Of a stretch of 62,734 bases of DNA, positions 19,550 to 30,007 are shown one piece after another. Each line of letters starts with the position of its first letter. The stretch's first letter is position 1. The translations under genes and the position numbers were made by a program. Origin of the DNA: Pelagibacteraceae bacterium AG-325-E23 (GTDB lineage Bacteria; Pseudomonadota; Alphaproteobacteria; Pelagibacterales; Pelagibacteraceae); contig QBYG01000008.1 in the NCBI GenBank assembly GCA_003282945.1, positions 1 to 62,734 on the forward strand, written 5' to 3'. The notes under the pieces are model-generated. The model ran no database searches. It was not told the origin of the DNA and saw nothing but the letters and a program-made list of their open reading frames with translations.

Positions 19550-20527
19550 ATGAAAAGTTTTATAAATATAAAAGTTAAAAATAAAGAAAAAAATTTAAGA
19601 ATAGACATTCTATTATCCAATCAGAATAACAAATTAAGTAGGTCAAGAGTAAAAAGTTTAATTTTAGATAATAAATTAAAAATTAATAATATTATTATTA
19701 ACGACCCCTCTAAGAAAATTAAATTGAATGATGAAATTTATTTTGAGATTTCAGAACCGAAAAAAGAGACTCTTGAGCCATTTAAATACCCTCTTGATAT
19801 TGTCCATGAAGATAAAGATTTAATAGTTATCAATAAATCTGCAGGAATTTCTATACATCCTGGGCCAGGAAATTATGAAAATACAATTGTAAATGCGTTG
19901 ATAAATTATGATAACAAAAATTTATCAAATATTGGAAACGAACTAAGACCTGGAATTGTACACAGGATTGACAAAGATACATCTGGATTAATAGTTATTG
20001 CCAAAAATAATATTTCACACGAAAATTTGTCAAAACAATTTTCTGATCATTCTATTTCAAGAGTTTACCAAGCTCTGGTTTGGGGTAAATTAAGACCTCA
20101 AAATGGAAAAATAGAGACTTTTATAACTCGAAGTTCAAGAAACAGACAAATGATGGAAGTTTCATCTAAGAAAGGAAAAAAGGCTGTAACCAATTATAAA
20201 ACTTTAGAAATATTTGAAGATGAAAAAATTCCAACGTTTAGTCTTGTTGAATGTAAACTTGAAACTGGAAGAACGCATCAAATAAGAGTTCATTTGTCAT
20301 ACAAAGGTAATAATATTTTAGGTGATAAAAAATATAAAAAAAAGTATAAAAAATTTGTAGGTATTGATAGTGAGCTTGAAGATAGAATAATCGGACTTAA
20401 TAGACAATTTTTACATGCGAAAACTATTGGCTTTAATCATCCTAGTAATAATACAAGACTTGAATTTACATCAAATTTACCATCAGATTTAGAACAGATT
20501 TTAAAAAAACTAAGAAAAATCGAGTAA
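19550..20527 (+). CDS. rluD: RluA/RluD-family large-subunit pseudouridine synthase
   Basis: The 325-residue protein has an N-terminal S4 RNA-binding domain (about residues 15-70). The catalytic domain follows, with the signature HRIDKDTSG and catalytic aspartate near D141. Members isomerise uridines in 23S rRNA helix 69; the exact target (RluD versus RluC) is inferred from the S4 domain and size. A longer reading frame from 19514 would overlap the tRNA-Arg gene, so the ATG at 19550 is chosen. The rluD-rpoH neighbourhood is common in alphaproteobacteria. Confidence 0.87.
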   Translation: MKSFINIKVKNKEKNLRIDILLSNQNNKLSRSRVKSLILDNKLKINNIIINDPSKKIKLNDEIYFEISEPKKETLEPFKYPLDIVHEDKDLIVINKSAGISIHPGPGNYENTIVNALINYDNKNLSNIGNELRPGIVHRIDKDTSGLIVIAKNNISHENLSKQFSDHSISRVYQALVWGKLRPQNGKIETFITRSSRNRQMMEVSSKKGKKAVTNYKTLEIFEDEKIPTFSLVECKLETGRTHQIRVHLSYKGNNILGDKKYKKKYKKFVGIDSELEDRIIGLNRQFLHAKTIGFNHPSNNTRLEFTSNLPSDLEQILKKLRKIE

Positions 20528-20546
20528 TAAAATCATTGTAAAAATT

Positions 20547-20567
20547 TATTTATTTATTAAATAAATA
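20547..20567 (+). repeat. AT-only inverted repeat just upstream of rpoH
   Basis: A 21-base near-perfect palindrome made only of A and T, centred on 20557, can form an 8-bp stem with a 5-base loop. It ends 6 bases before the rpoH ATG and begins about 20 bases after the rluD stop. It could be a weak terminator for rluD or a structure in the rpoH leader. Confidence 0.5.
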
Positions 20568-20573
20568 CTTCGA

Positions 20574-21464
20574 ATGAATAAAAATACATACAACTTGCCA
20601 GCACTTTCAAATGAAGGTGGTTTAGCTGCTTATCTTGCTCAGATTAAGAAATTTCCAATGCTTGCAGCTGAGGAAGAATATATGTTGGCTAAAAATTGGC
20701 AATCAACTGGAAATGTGAAATCTGCAGAAAAACTTGTAACTAGCCATTTGAGACTAGTTGCAAAGATAGCAATGGGCTACAAAGGTTATGGTTTACCTCT
20801 TAACGAGATGATATCTGAGGGTAATGTGGGATTAATGCAAGCAGTAAAAAAGTTTGAGCCAGAAAAAGGTTTTAGGCTTGCAACTTATGCAATGTGGTGG
20901 ATCAAAGCTTCAATACAAGAATATATATTAAGATCATGGAGTTTAGTAAAAATAGGAACAACAACCGCACAGAAAAAACTTTTTTTTAATTTAAAAAAAA
21001 TTAAAAACCAAATAGCTCCTCGTTCGGAGGGAGACCTGAGAAAAGAACATGTTGAAGATATAGCTAAAAGACTTTCTGTAAGTGAGAGTGAGGTCGTTTC
21101 TATGAATAGAAGACTTTCAGGTAAAGAACAATCTTTAAATGCTCCGATAGGTGAAGATGGTGATGAATGGCAAGACTGGGTAGTTGATAATGAAATGGAC
21201 CATGAATTAAAAATTGCTCAAAGTGATGAAATGGAACAAAGGAAAGATCTACTTCAAGATTCAATTAAGATATTAAATGAAAGAGAAAAAAAGATTTTAT
21301 ATTCAAGAAGATTAACAGATGAACCAATAACTTTAGATGAGCTGAGCAAAAAGTACAAGATAAGCAGGGAAAGAGTGAGACAAATAGAAAATAAAGCTTT
21401 TGAGAAACTACAAAAGCATATGCTTAATTCTGCTAAATCAAAAAACTTATTGCCAGCAAATTAA
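20574..21464 (+). CDS. rpoH: RNA polymerase sigma factor RpoH (sigma-32 type)
   Basis: The 296-residue sigma-70-family protein lacks region 1.1. It has region 2 ([49 protein letters not shown], about 80-130), including the RpoH-box-like segment after region 2.4, and a region 4 helix-turn-helix near 250-285 ([16 protein letters not shown]). It directs heat-shock genes such as chaperones and ftsH. Its stop shares TTAA 21461-21464 with purA. Confidence 0.93.
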   Translation: MNKNTYNLPALSNEGGLAAYLAQIKKFPMLAAEEEYMLAKNWQSTGNVKSAEKLVTSHLRLVAKIAMGYKGYGLPLNEMISEGNVGLMQAVKKFEPEKGFRLATYAMWWIKASIQEYILRSWSLVKIGTTTAQKKLFFNLKKIKNQIAPRSEGDLRKEHVEDIAKRLSVSESEVVSMNRRLSGKEQSLNAPIGEDGDEWQDWVVDNEMDHELKIAQSDEMEQRKDLLQDSIKILNEREKKILYSRRLTDEPITLDELSKKYKISRERVRQIENKAFEKLQKHMLNSAKSKNLLPAN

Positions 21465-22753
21465 AGATTAAAAGGATCTAGTATTAAGATTGTATCATTT
21501 CTCTCTGGACTAGTTGAAATACTTGAAATTCTAGTCTCAATAAACTTTTCTAATTCTTTTATATAACTTTTTGCATTTTCTGGTAATTCTTCAAATTTTT
21601 TAATACCTACCGTGGAAGATTTCCAGCCTTTAAAGGATTTGTATATTGGTTTAGCCATAAATTGGTCATCAACAGAAGCAGGAAGGTAATCATATTTTTT
21701 CCCATTTATCTCATAAGCAATGCACATTTTAATTTCGTCTAGTTCATCTAGCACATCTAGTTTAGTTAAGGCAATTCCGTCAATTCCTGAAATTTTTATA
21801 GTTTGTCTTACAAGGACTCCATCAAACCAACCACATCTTCTTTTTCTACTTGTGACAGTTCCAAATTCTTTTCCTCTCGTTCCAAGTAATTCGCCTATCT
21901 CGTCTATTAGTTCTGTTGGAAAAGGGCCTTCTCCAACTCTTGTAGTGTATGCTTTTGTAATGCCTAAAACATAATTAATGGAGTTAATACCACAGCCTGA
22001 GCCAGTCGCTGCTGACGAAGCGACGGTATTAGAAGATGTCACAAATGGATAGGTCCCATGGTCAACGTCTAAAAGAACTCCTTGAGCACCTTCAAATAAT
22101 ATTTTTTTATTTTGAGATTTATATTCATCTATTTTTTTCCATACAGGCTGCGAAAATTTAAGTATTTGTGGTGCAATATCTAACAGATTTTCTTTTAATT
22201 GTTCTTTTTTGAATTCAGTTTTTCCTAAACCTTTTCTTATTGCATTATGATGGCTTAATACTACATCTAATCTTTTATCCAAATTACTTTCTGATGCGAG
22301 ATCCATTACTCTTATTGATCTTCTACCAATCTTATCTTCATATGCTGGTCCTATTCCTCTTCTTGTGGTCCCTATTTTGGATTTTCCTGCTGCGTCTTCT
22401 CTGATCTCATCCATTTCTTTGTGAAATGGCAAGATAAGAGTGGCTGCTTCAGATAAAATTAAATTTTCAGAATTAACTTCTACGCCTTTAGATTTAATTT
22501 CATCAATCTCATCTAAAAGAGCCCATGGATCAACCACTACCCCATTTCCAATTATAGATATTTTATTTTTTCTAACTATTCCTGATGGTAGCAGTCTTAA
22601 TTTGTAAACTATACTATCTATAACAAGGGTATGGCCAGCATTATGTCCACCTTGAAACCTTATTATTACATCAGCCTCGCTTGATAGCCAATCAACAATT
22701 TTGCCTTTTCCTTCATCTCCCCACTGTGAACCGACTACAACTACATTTTTCAT
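21461..22753 (-). CDS. purA: Adenylosuccinate synthetase
   Basis: PurA joins IMP and aspartate using GTP, the first committed step to AMP. The 430-residue protein begins with the P-loop [11 protein letters not shown] (about residues 8-18) and has [24 protein letters not shown] and TKLDVLD family blocks. It is the last gene of the long minus-strand run. Its start overlaps the thiD stop by 4 bp (22750-22753), and its stop interlocks with rpoH. Confidence 0.98.
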   Translation of the reverse strand: MKNVVVVGSQWGDEGKGKIVDWLSSEADVIIRFQGGHNAGHTLVIDSIVYKLRLLPSGIVRKNKISIIGNGVVVDPWALLDEIDEIKSKGVEVNSENLILSEAATLILPFHKEMDEIREDAAGKSKIGTTRRGIGPAYEDKIGRRSIRVMDLASESNLDKRLDVVLSHHNAIRKGLGKTEFKKEQLKENLLDIAPQILKFSQPVWKKIDEYKSQNKKILFEGAQGVLLDVDHGTYPFVTSSNTVASSAATGSGCGINSINYVLGITKAYTTRVGEGPFPTELIDEIGELLGTRGKEFGTVTSRKRRCGWFDGVLVRQTIKISGIDGIALTKLDVLDELDEIKMCIAYEINGKKYDYLPASVDDQFMAKPIYKSFKGWKSSTVGIKKFEELPENAKSYIKELEKFIETRISSISTSPERNDTILILDPFNL

Positions 22754-23562
22754 CTAAAAATTTTTTTAATTTGTATACTATTTAAATGGTTTATAGGACC
22801 GTGACCTTTCCCAATATTTGGTTGTGTTCTTAATGAATGATTTACATATTTAATTGCCATTTCACAAGATTTCTTTAAAGTTTTTCCACATGAAAAGTAG
22901 GTAGTTATAGCGCTAGAAAGAGTGCAACCAGTGCCATGGCTATTTTTTGTATTTATTTTCTTATTTTTAAAGATTTTGATTTCTTTTTTATTCATAAATA
23001 CGTCTTGAATATTTTTATGATTCAAATGACCTCCTTTAATTAGAACATTTTTTGCACCCAATTCTACTAGATGGTTGCCTGCTAAAATTACATCCTGGAT
23101 AGTTGATATTTTTAAATTGGTTAAAACTTCAGCTTCGGGTATGTTTGGTGTAATTAAATCTGCTTCAGACAAAAGTTTATTTTTTAAAATTTTAATAGCT
23201 GGGTCATTAATTAATTTTTTTCCGCCCTTCGCTACCATCACAGGATCTAATATTATTTTTTTTGCTTTTATCTTTTTTAATGATTTTATTACTGAATTTA
23301 TAACTTCTTTTGAATGAAGCATTCCTATTTTAATAGCATCTGGTTTTATATCTTTTGCTGTAAATTCAATTTGATGAGAAATTTCTTTACTATTCACTGG
23401 AACAATTGATTTAACACCTGTTGTATTTTGCGATGTTATGGCAGTTATAGCGGTCATGGCATATGAGCCAAGCGATGTGACAGTTTTAATGTCTGCTTGT
23501 ATGCCTGCACCGCCAGAAGAATCTGAACCAGCGATAATTAAAATTTTAGATTTTATTTTCAA
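22750..23562 (-). CDS. thiD: Hydroxymethylpyrimidine (phosphate) kinase
   Basis: ThiD phosphorylates HMP and HMP-phosphate to HMP-PP for thiamine synthesis. The 270-residue ribokinase-family protein shows [17 protein letters not shown] near the N-terminus and the C-terminal anion-hole motif [12 protein letters not shown]. With thiE at 42.8 kb it supplies the end of the pathway. This agrees with SAR11 being described as taking up HMP because thiC is missing, although thiC absence cannot be judged from this window. Confidence 0.94.
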   Translation of the reverse strand: MKIKSKILIIAGSDSSGGAGIQADIKTVTSLGSYAMTAITAITSQNTTGVKSIVPVNSKEISHQIEFTAKDIKPDAIKIGMLHSKEVINSVIKSLKKIKAKKIILDPVMVAKGGKKLINDPAIKILKNKLLSEADLITPNIPEAEVLTNLKISTIQDVILAGNHLVELGAKNVLIKGGHLNHKNIQDVFMNKKEIKIFKNKKINTKNSHGTGCTLSSAITTYFSCGKTLKKSCEMAIKYVNHSLRTQPNIGKGHGPINHLNSIQIKKIFR

Positions 23563-23563
23563 G

Positions 23564-24895
23564 TTAGATAATTGATTTTTTTACAATATTAATACATTTA
23601 GAAAGCATAGTTTTATTCACAGTTTCACACATTATTCTCACCACTGGTTCTGTTCCAGATTTTCTTACTAACATTCTGCCTTTCCCTTTTATTAAACTCT
23701 TTGCTTTTTTAATTGCATTTTTGCACTTGGGATTATTAATTATTGATTTATCTTTTACTTCAATATTTTCTAACAATTGAGGAGTAGGTGTAAAATTTTC
23801 AAATATTTCACTCGCTTTTTTGCCTTTTCGCATAGAAAATAGAATTTCTAATGCCACCAATAAACCATCACCTGTAGTCGCAAATTTGCCAAGTATAATA
23901 TGGCCAGATTGCTCTCCTCCTAAATTAAATTTATTTTTCTGCATTGCTTCTTTTACATATCTATCACCAACTTTAGATCTTATAAACTTTATCTTATTTG
24001 TAGAAAAATATTTTTGTAATCCATAGTTTGACATTAAAGTACCTACAACCCCACCTTTTAAAATTTTTTTTCTTTTCCATCTTATTGCAAGCATTGCTAT
24101 TATTTTGTCTCCATCAATAATGTTACCCTTCTCATCACAAATAATAATTCTATCTGCATCACCATCTAAAGAAACTCCAATATGAGATTTATTTTTTTTT
24201 GTATAATATTTAATTTTATTTGGAAATGTAGAACCACATTTTTTATTTATATTAAATCCATTTGGAGAAGTTCCAATTTCGTGAACTATGGCACCCAATG
24301 ATCTAAACAATTGAGGTCCTACTTTATATGCAGCTCCATTAGCACAATCTATTGTAATTCTTAAACCTCTTAGATTAAATTGTTTAGGAAAATTTGTTTT
24401 TAATATCTCAATATATTTATTTGGGCCATCCTCTAATCTTTTAACTCTGCCTAATATTTGAGGATTTGATAATTTTTTTGATATTTTTGAATCAATTAGT
24501 TTTTCTATTTTTTTTTCTATTTTATCAGATAATTTTAAACCATTTGGTCCAAATAATTTCAAACCATTATCATAAAAGGGATTATGCGATGCAGTAATCA
24601 TAATTCCCATATTAGCTCTCATTTTTTTTGTTAGCATTGCAAGACCGTTTGTTGGTAATGGCCCAAAAGTGAAAACGTGCATTCCAGCTGATGTTAAACC
24701 AGATACTAATGCTGGTTCTAGCGCATATCCTGATAACCTAGTATCTTTTGCAATTATTGCCATCTGTTTGGTTTTTTTTTTATTATTAAAGTATGTGCCA
24801 ACAGCTAAACCAAACTTAAAAAACATGTCACCATTTATTTTATTTCCATTTACTTTTCCTCTTATTCCATCTGTACCAAAATATTTTTTTGTCAT
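23564..24895 (-). CDS. glmM: Phosphoglucosamine mutase
   Basis: GlmM converts glucosamine 6-phosphate to glucosamine 1-phosphate for UDP-GlcNAc, peptidoglycan and LPS. The 443-residue protein has GTDGIRG at the N-terminus, the phosphoserine loop TASHNPFYDNG with S103, the metal loop DGDADR, and the sugar-specificity loop GGEQSGH. It is directly downstream of folP (one-base overlap), the usual alphaproteobacterial ftsH-folP-glmM order. Confidence 0.96.
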   Translation of the reverse strand: MTKKYFGTDGIRGKVNGNKINGDMFFKFGLAVGTYFNNKKKTKQMAIIAKDTRLSGYALEPALVSGLTSAGMHVFTFGPLPTNGLAMLTKKMRANMGIMITASHNPFYDNGLKLFGPNGLKLSDKIEKKIEKLIDSKISKKLSNPQILGRVKRLEDGPNKYIEILKTNFPKQFNLRGLRITIDCANGAAYKVGPQLFRSLGAIVHEIGTSPNGFNINKKCGSTFPNKIKYYTKKNKSHIGVSLDGDADRIIICDEKGNIIDGDKIIAMLAIRWKRKKILKGGVVGTLMSNYGLQKYFSTNKIKFIRSKVGDRYVKEAMQKNKFNLGGEQSGHIILGKFATTGDGLLVALEILFSMRKGKKASEIFENFTPTPQLLENIEVKDKSIINNPKCKNAIKKAKSLIKGKGRMLVRKSGTEPVVRIMCETVNKTMLSKCINIVKKSII

Positions 24896-25947
24896 TAATT
24901 AAAATTTATTTTTTTAAAAACTTTAATTCCTTGGTTCACTTCGTTAACATCATGAATCCTAAGAATTTGTACTCCTTGTAACATACTAAAGATACTTGAA
25001 GACACAGTTCCACCTATTCTTTCTTTGCTATCATTATTTCCAGATATATCTTTTATAAATCTCTTTCTGGAAATTCCCAACATTACTGGTAATCCTAAAG
25101 AATGAAAAATAGAAACATTATTGATTAGGGTAATATTATGTTTCATATTTTTACCAAATCCTATTCCTGGATCTAAGATAATGTGATTATGTTTAATTCC
25201 ACTTTTTCTAATTAATGTCAGCTTATCTTCGAAATAGTCATATATATCCAGCAAAACATTATTGTAGCTAGGATTTTTTTGCATTGTTTCTGTTTTACCT
25301 TTCATATGATGTAGAACAAATGGTAACTTTGTTTTTTTTAAAAAATCAATTACCTCGGTGTCATAGCTTAGGCCAGATACATCATTAATTAGGTTTAGTT
25401 TATATTTCGAAGCTTTTTTCATCACAAAACTTTTTCTAGTATCTAAAGAAACAAAAAAATTTTTAGATTTTAAATAATTCATAACTTTATTTACTCTTAG
25501 CCACTCCTTTGTTTGAAGAATTTCTTTAGAGCCTGGCCTTGTAGACTCACCACCTACATCAATTATCTTTGCGCCATCAACTATTAATTTATTAATCTGT
25601 TTTGTTGCAGAAATTTTATTATTAAATTTTCCACCGTCAGAAAAACTATCTGGTGTAATATTTAAAACACCCATTAATATTGGTAAATTATCAAATTTTA
25701 GTTTGGGAATTTTTTTAGATTTTGATATATTATCTATATCAATTAAAACTTTTTCTTTAATTTTTAATGGTAGATTTTTAATACTTCTTATATTTATTTT
25801 TTTTTTGTTAGTCCTGGAAATAATTTCAATAGTATCAAAAGAAAGTGACTTGTTGCCACTAACTGGAAGTGAGGCCTTTTTTTTAACTTTTTCTATGGAT
25901 GTTCTATTATAATAAAAATTACACGCTCTTGTGTAATATTTTTGCAT
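24895..25947 (-). CDS. folP: Dihydropteroate synthase with N-terminal extension
   Basis: FolP condenses p-aminobenzoate with the pterin diphosphate in folate synthesis. The DHPS barrel starts near residue 88 (LMGVLNITPDSFSDGG) and includes DVGGESTRPGS and a C-terminal RIHDV. Residues 1-87 form an additional lysine-rich segment, making the protein 350 residues against about 280 for E. coli FolP. Similar extensions occur in other alphaproteobacteria as far as I recall; their function is unknown to me. It sits between ftsH and glmM. Confidence 0.93.
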   Translation of the reverse strand: MQKYYTRACNFYYNRTSIEKVKKKASLPVSGNKSLSFDTIEIISRTNKKKINIRSIKNLPLKIKEKVLIDIDNISKSKKIPKLKFDNLPILMGVLNITPDSFSDGGKFNNKISATKQINKLIVDGAKIIDVGGESTRPGSKEILQTKEWLRVNKVMNYLKSKNFFVSLDTRKSFVMKKASKYKLNLINDVSGLSYDTEVIDFLKKTKLPFVLHHMKGKTETMQKNPSYNNVLLDIYDYFEDKLTLIRKSGIKHNHIILDPGIGFGKNMKHNITLINNVSIFHSLGLPVMLGISRKRFIKDISGNNDSKERIGGTVSSSIFSMLQGVQILRIHDVNEVNQGIKVFKKINFN

Positions 25948-25953
25948 TAAATT

Positions 25954-27846
25954 TTAATGAACAATCTTTGGTTTTAGTCCCATTGAGCCTAAAGCTGAGC
26001 CCTGGTCATCTTCCTCAACTTTTAAATCTTCTTTATTTTTTGGATATAAATTCTTGTTCACAATGTCCTCAATTTCTTGACCCGTTAATGTTTCATAAGT
26101 AAGTAAAGCTTTAGCTAATTTATGCAAGTCATCAATTTTATCAGTTAAAACTTTTTTTGCTCTGTCATATCCTTGATCTACAAATTTTCTTATTTCAGTA
26201 TCTACTTTTCTTGCAGTTTCTTCAGACATATTTTGTTGTCTTGCAACTGATCTTCCAAGGAAAACTTCTTCCTCATTTTCACCGTAGGCTACTGGGCCAA
26301 GCTCTTTACTTAATCCTGCTCTCATAACCATTGCTCTCGCTCTTTTTGTGGCTTGTTCTATGTCGCTCGCTGCACCTGTAGTCACTTTGTCATCTCCAAA
26401 TATGATTTCTTCTGCAACTCTACCTCCCATAGCTATAGCCATTTGCGCATGAAGCTGTTCTCTTGTTTGAGATACTTCGTCTCTTTCAGGAAGTTGCATT
26501 ACCATTCCCAATGCTCTTCCTCTTGGAATAATTGTTGCTTTATGTATAGGATAAGCTGCTTTTTCATTTATAGTAACAATAGCATGGCCAGCTTCATGAT
26601 ATGCTGTCAATTTCTTCTCTTCCTCACTCATTACCATTGATCTTCTTTCAGATCCCATCATTACTTTATCTTTTGCTTCTTCGAATTCCATGTAAGTAAC
26701 TATTCTTTTGTTTTTTCTTGCTGCTAATAATGCGGCTTCGTTTACTAAATTAGCCAGATCAGCGCCAGAAAATCCTGGAGTTCCTCTTGCAATAGTTCTT
26801 AAATTTACATCAGGTGCCATTGAAATTTTCTTAGCATGCACTTTTAATATTTTTTCTCTTCCAAGTAAGTCAGGATTAGAAACTACTACCTGTCTGTCAA
26901 ATCTTCCTGGTCTTAATAAAGCCGGATCAAGCACATCTGGTCTGTTAGTAGCTGCAATTATTATTACACCTTCATTTGTATCAAAGCCATCCATCTCCAC
27001 AAGTAATTGATTAAGTGTTTGTTCTCTTTCATCGTTTCCTCCACCTAGACCTGCGCCTCTGCTTCTTCCTACAGCATCAATCTCGTCAATAAATATTATA
27101 CATGGTGAGTGCTTTTTACCTTGCTCAAACATGTCTCGAACTCTTGAAGCTCCAACACCAACAAACATTTCTACAAAGTCTGACCCAGATATTGTAAAGA
27201 AAGGTACTCCGGCTTCACCTGCTATTGCTCTTGCTAATAAAGTTTTACCTGTTCCAGGTGGTCCGACTAAAAGACACCCACGAGGTATTTTTCCACCTAG
27301 TCTACTAAATTTTTTAGGGTCTTTTAAAAATTCTACTACTTCCTCAACCTCTTCTTTAGCTTCTTCAACCCCAGCTACATCATTAAATGTAACCTTACCC
27401 TTTAATTCATTCATCATTTTGGCTTTTGATTTTCCAAAACCCATTGCTCCACCTTTGCCACCTTGCATCTGTCTCATAAAGAATATCCATACTGCAATTA
27501 AGAGTAACATAGGAAACCATGACAGAAGTACTCCAAATAATGAAGGCATTTTTTCCTCTAATGGACTTGCTGAAATACTAACTCCTTTATCACTTAATTT
27601 TTGAATAAGATTTGGATCATCAGGTGCATAAGTATTAAACATTTCACCGTTAGACATCACACCTTTGATATTTTTTCCTTGAATTTCTACTTGAACAACT
27701 CTGCCATTATCTACTTGTGTTAAAAATTCTGAAAATATGATGTTATTTTTTTGATTAACTGATCCTTGCGGATTCTTGAACATATTGTATAGGCCTATAG
27801 TTAAGATTACTATGACTGCCCACATAGCTAAGTTTCTAAAATTCAT
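25954..27846 (-). CDS. ftsH: ATP-dependent zinc metalloprotease FtsH
   Basis: This membrane-anchored AAA+ protease degrades misfolded membrane proteins and regulators such as RpoH and LpxC. The 630-residue protein has two transmembrane helices (about 6-22 and 103-124) around a small periplasmic domain. Walker A GPPGTGKT is at 195-202, followed by Walker [11 protein letters not shown] and the zinc site HEAGH at 417-421. Its modulators HflK and HflC are represented by hflK at the window start. The gene lies between tilS and folP. Confidence 0.98.
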   Translation of the reverse strand: MNFRNLAMWAVIVILTIGLYNMFKNPQGSVNQKNNIIFSEFLTQVDNGRVVQVEIQGKNIKGVMSNGEMFNTYAPDDPNLIQKLSDKGVSISASPLEEKMPSLFGVLLSWFPMLLLIAVWIFFMRQMQGGKGGAMGFGKSKAKMMNELKGKVTFNDVAGVEEAKEEVEEVVEFLKDPKKFSRLGGKIPRGCLLVGPPGTGKTLLARAIAGEAGVPFFTISGSDFVEMFVGVGASRVRDMFEQGKKHSPCIIFIDEIDAVGRSRGAGLGGGNDEREQTLNQLLVEMDGFDTNEGVIIIAATNRPDVLDPALLRPGRFDRQVVVSNPDLLGREKILKVHAKKISMAPDVNLRTIARGTPGFSGADLANLVNEAALLAARKNKRIVTYMEFEEAKDKVMMGSERRSMVMSEEEKKLTAYHEAGHAIVTINEKAAYPIHKATIIPRGRALGMVMQLPERDEVSQTREQLHAQMAIAMGGRVAEEIIFGDDKVTTGAASDIEQATKRARAMVMRAGLSKELGPVAYGENEEEVFLGRSVARQQNMSEETARKVDTEIRKFVDQGYDRAKKVLTDKIDDLHKLAKALLTYETLTGQEIEDIVNKNLYPKNKEDLKVEEDDQGSALGSMGLKPKIVH

Positions 27847-27909
27847 AACTCTAAATTAAGAATTATTATCAATTTAACAAGTGTCAATTTGTGCCAATTA
27901 GTAAGTATT

Positions 27910-28962
27910 CTATCTATTTTCATTAGAAATAATGACAGAATTGTTCAATTTCTGAATTATACATCCTGAAAGTGTTTTTTTTGAGTAATTGTTAGAAGAT
28001 CTTAAATATTTAAGTAAATTCTCAACCTTTGCGCCTCTAGGAAAAGTATCTTTTTTTCCTATTTTTTGAATCAGTTCTGAAAATGATCTAAAGACTATTT
28101 CATTTGGTTGTTTAAGAAAATCGTCTTTTAAAATAATCGAATTAGTTAATTTTAAGTAATTAGAATTATTTTTAATATTTTTCTGAACATAATAATCTAT
28201 AGCATTATTACTTTTACTCAGATTTTTTAAAGATAATTTAAATTTATTAAATGTTAATCCATCCTTTTCTAAATTTAAAATTAATTTTCTAACTTTTACT
28301 CTTAAAAATTTATCATCTAGATTTGAAGTATCATTGACACTAAAATTAAATGTATTTTTTGAGATATATATAAGATCTTTTTTAGGTGTATCCAGTAAAG
28401 GTCTCAAAATAAAAATTTTATCATCAAGTGTTACTTTGGATTTAATCTTACTAAATGAAATTAAACCTTTTAAACCTGAGCCTCTTAATAATCTTATAAA
28501 AAAGTTTTCAATTAAATCATCGTTATGATGTGCTGTTAAAATCATATCAATTTTTTTAATTAGACTTTGATTGATAATTAATTTGTATCTATTATCTCTA
28601 GCAAAAGATTGGAGATTTATTTTATTATTTTTTTTTTTTATTGTAAGTATATTGCTTGAAATTTTGAATAATTTCAGTTTTTTTTTTACTAAGTTAGCCT
28701 CGAAAGTGGAATTTTTTCTTAGTTTGTGGTCTACGATAAAAAAATAAACTTTTTTGTTTTTTTCCAAAGAATAACATTTGGCCAAGAATGATAATGCCAT
28801 ACTGTCTACTCCACCTGAAACTGCTACACAAAAACTGTTTGGGACATAGCTAGATATTTTTTTTTTAAAATTTAAGTAAATTTTTTTTATTCTTGGATCA
28901 TCTAATTTTTTGAAATAAAAATTATGAATTGTCTTTTTTACACTCAAATTCTTTTTCTTCAT
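27910..28962 (-). CDS. tilS: tRNA(Ile)-lysidine synthase
   Basis: TilS attaches lysine to C34 of the CAU-anticodon tRNA-Ile so that it reads AUA. The 350-residue protein contains the PP-loop SGGVDS at residues 49-54 and the HHNDDLIENFFIRLLRGSGLKGL block typical of TilS. It has a short C-terminal region, so it resembles the compact TilS type. The start ATG lies 41 bp inside cpoB; a TTG five codons later would also overlap, so real overlap is likely. Confidence 0.92.
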   Translation of the reverse strand: MKKKNLSVKKTIHNFYFKKLDDPRIKKIYLNFKKKISSYVPNSFCVAVSGGVDSMALSFLAKCYSLEKNKKVYFFIVDHKLRKNSTFEANLVKKKLKLFKISSNILTIKKKNNKINLQSFARDNRYKLIINQSLIKKIDMILTAHHNDDLIENFFIRLLRGSGLKGLISFSKIKSKVTLDDKIFILRPLLDTPKKDLIYISKNTFNFSVNDTSNLDDKFLRVKVRKLILNLEKDGLTFNKFKLSLKNLSKSNNAIDYYVQKNIKNNSNYLKLTNSIILKDDFLKQPNEIVFRSFSELIQKIGKKDTFPRGAKVENLLKYLRSSNNYSKKTLSGCIIQKLNNSVIISNENR

Positions 28963-29941
28963 AATACTTTGCTTTTTGAAGTACAGATTGAGTTGCTTCT
29001 GGATACTGTTTTTTAACTCCAGCGATCATCAAACATCCTTGATCTTTTTCTCCCATCTGAACCAATGACACTCCTAGTTTCAATAAATTTTCAGGAGCGA
29101 TTTTGCTTTTTGGATACTTTTGATAACCTTCTAAATATGCAGTGGCAGCATCAGTGTACATTTGCCTTATTCTATATGTTTCTGCATACCAATATTGTGC
29201 GTTACCTGACAATTCGTTATCAGGATTAATCAATACAAATTCTCTAAATGCTTTTTCAGCATTAACATAATCTCCAACTTTTAAAAAATTTCTTGCAAAT
29301 TGATATTGCTCTTTTGGGCTAGCTTCGGGCAGTAATTTTTCCTCGGCATTAAAAACCTCTGAAATTATTGCTTCAGTTTGTTCCACAGTTTCTATTACTT
29401 GAGTATCATCGGTAGTAGTCATATCTTTATAAGATACCTCTCCCAGTAATTGGGGTTCTGAAGATCCAGGAAGTATTTTTTTTTTTGTTATCTCTTCATT
29501 TGTCAATAGTTCTTCAGTTTTAGGTATAGAAGAAACAGAATTATTATTTTTATTTAAAATAGAAGTTTGTTCAATTTGTTCAAATCTTAATTGATTATCC
29601 TGTTGTACTTTAGAAACCTTATTTGAAAGTTTATCTAATTTAAAATTAATTTCTTCAAATTTATTTGTTAATTCTTGAAATTGTGTCTCTATTTCACTTA
29701 ATTTCAACAAATGTTTTGTTAGTGCCTGCTCAGACTCCTTTGTTGAGGCTTTTTGAGTTATATTTGTATCAGAGTTTTCAGAAAATGACTGAGAGTATAC
29801 AGCTCTTTCTAAAGTTCTAAGATCTTTTTGAATATTTTCTAAAATTTCTCCCACTTCTTGATCTTGAGAAAATGAAATACATGTTGAAAAAAGTAATAAT
29901 GAAAAAAAATTAACTAAAACTAACTTAATTAATGATCTCAT
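28922..29941 (-). CDS. cpoB: Tol-Pal system protein CpoB/YbgF
   Basis: This periplasmic protein coordinates peptidoglycan synthesis with outer-membrane constriction through the Tol-Pal machine. The 339 residues comprise a signal peptide (about 1-26), a coiled-coil segment (about 30-125), a low-complexity Thr/Glu linker, and C-terminal tetratricopeptide repeats (about 205-330). It lies in the conserved position after pal. A hairpin separates it from pal, so its level may be set independently. Confidence 0.92.
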   Translation of the reverse strand: MRSLIKLVLVNFFSLLLFSTCISFSQDQEVGEILENIQKDLRTLERAVYSQSFSENSDTNITQKASTKESEQALTKHLLKLSEIETQFQELTNKFEEINFKLDKLSNKVSKVQQDNQLRFEQIEQTSILNKNNNSVSSIPKTEELLTNEEITKKKILPGSSEPQLLGEVSYKDMTTTDDTQVIETVEQTEAIISEVFNAEEKLLPEASPKEQYQFARNFLKVGDYVNAEKAFREFVLINPDNELSGNAQYWYAETYRIRQMYTDAATAYLEGYQKYPKSKIAPENLLKLGVSLVQMGEKDQGCLMIAGVKKQYPEATQSVLQKAKYYEEKEFECKKDNS

Positions 29942-29975
29942 AGAAACACTTGTAATGATAATAATGGCAGAAAGA

Positions 29976-30007
29976 AGACCCTTACATTTTTAAAATAAGG
30001 GTCTTTT
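29976..30007 (-). terminator. Hairpin between pal and cpoB (attenuator/terminator candidate)
   Basis: Perfect 9-bp complementary arms AGACCCTTA (29976-29984) and TAAGGGTCT (29996-30004) enclose an 11-base loop. On the minus strand the stem is followed by a modest U-rich run. The other face has a better T run, but no plus-strand gene precedes it. It is one of few GC-containing stems in the intergenic DNA here and could reduce read-through from the abundant pal transcript into cpoB. Confidence 0.45.

Noticed and set aside
27131-27604. 157-codon plus-strand frame inside ftsH
   Set aside because: It is the antisense shadow of the FtsH AAA+ domain and resembles no protein.
27847-27909. Heat-shock or sigma-70 promoter before ftsH
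   Set aside because: A TTGACA exists on the minus strand (27882-27887), but the nearest TAATAAT is 13 bp away and no sigma-32 consensus is visible.
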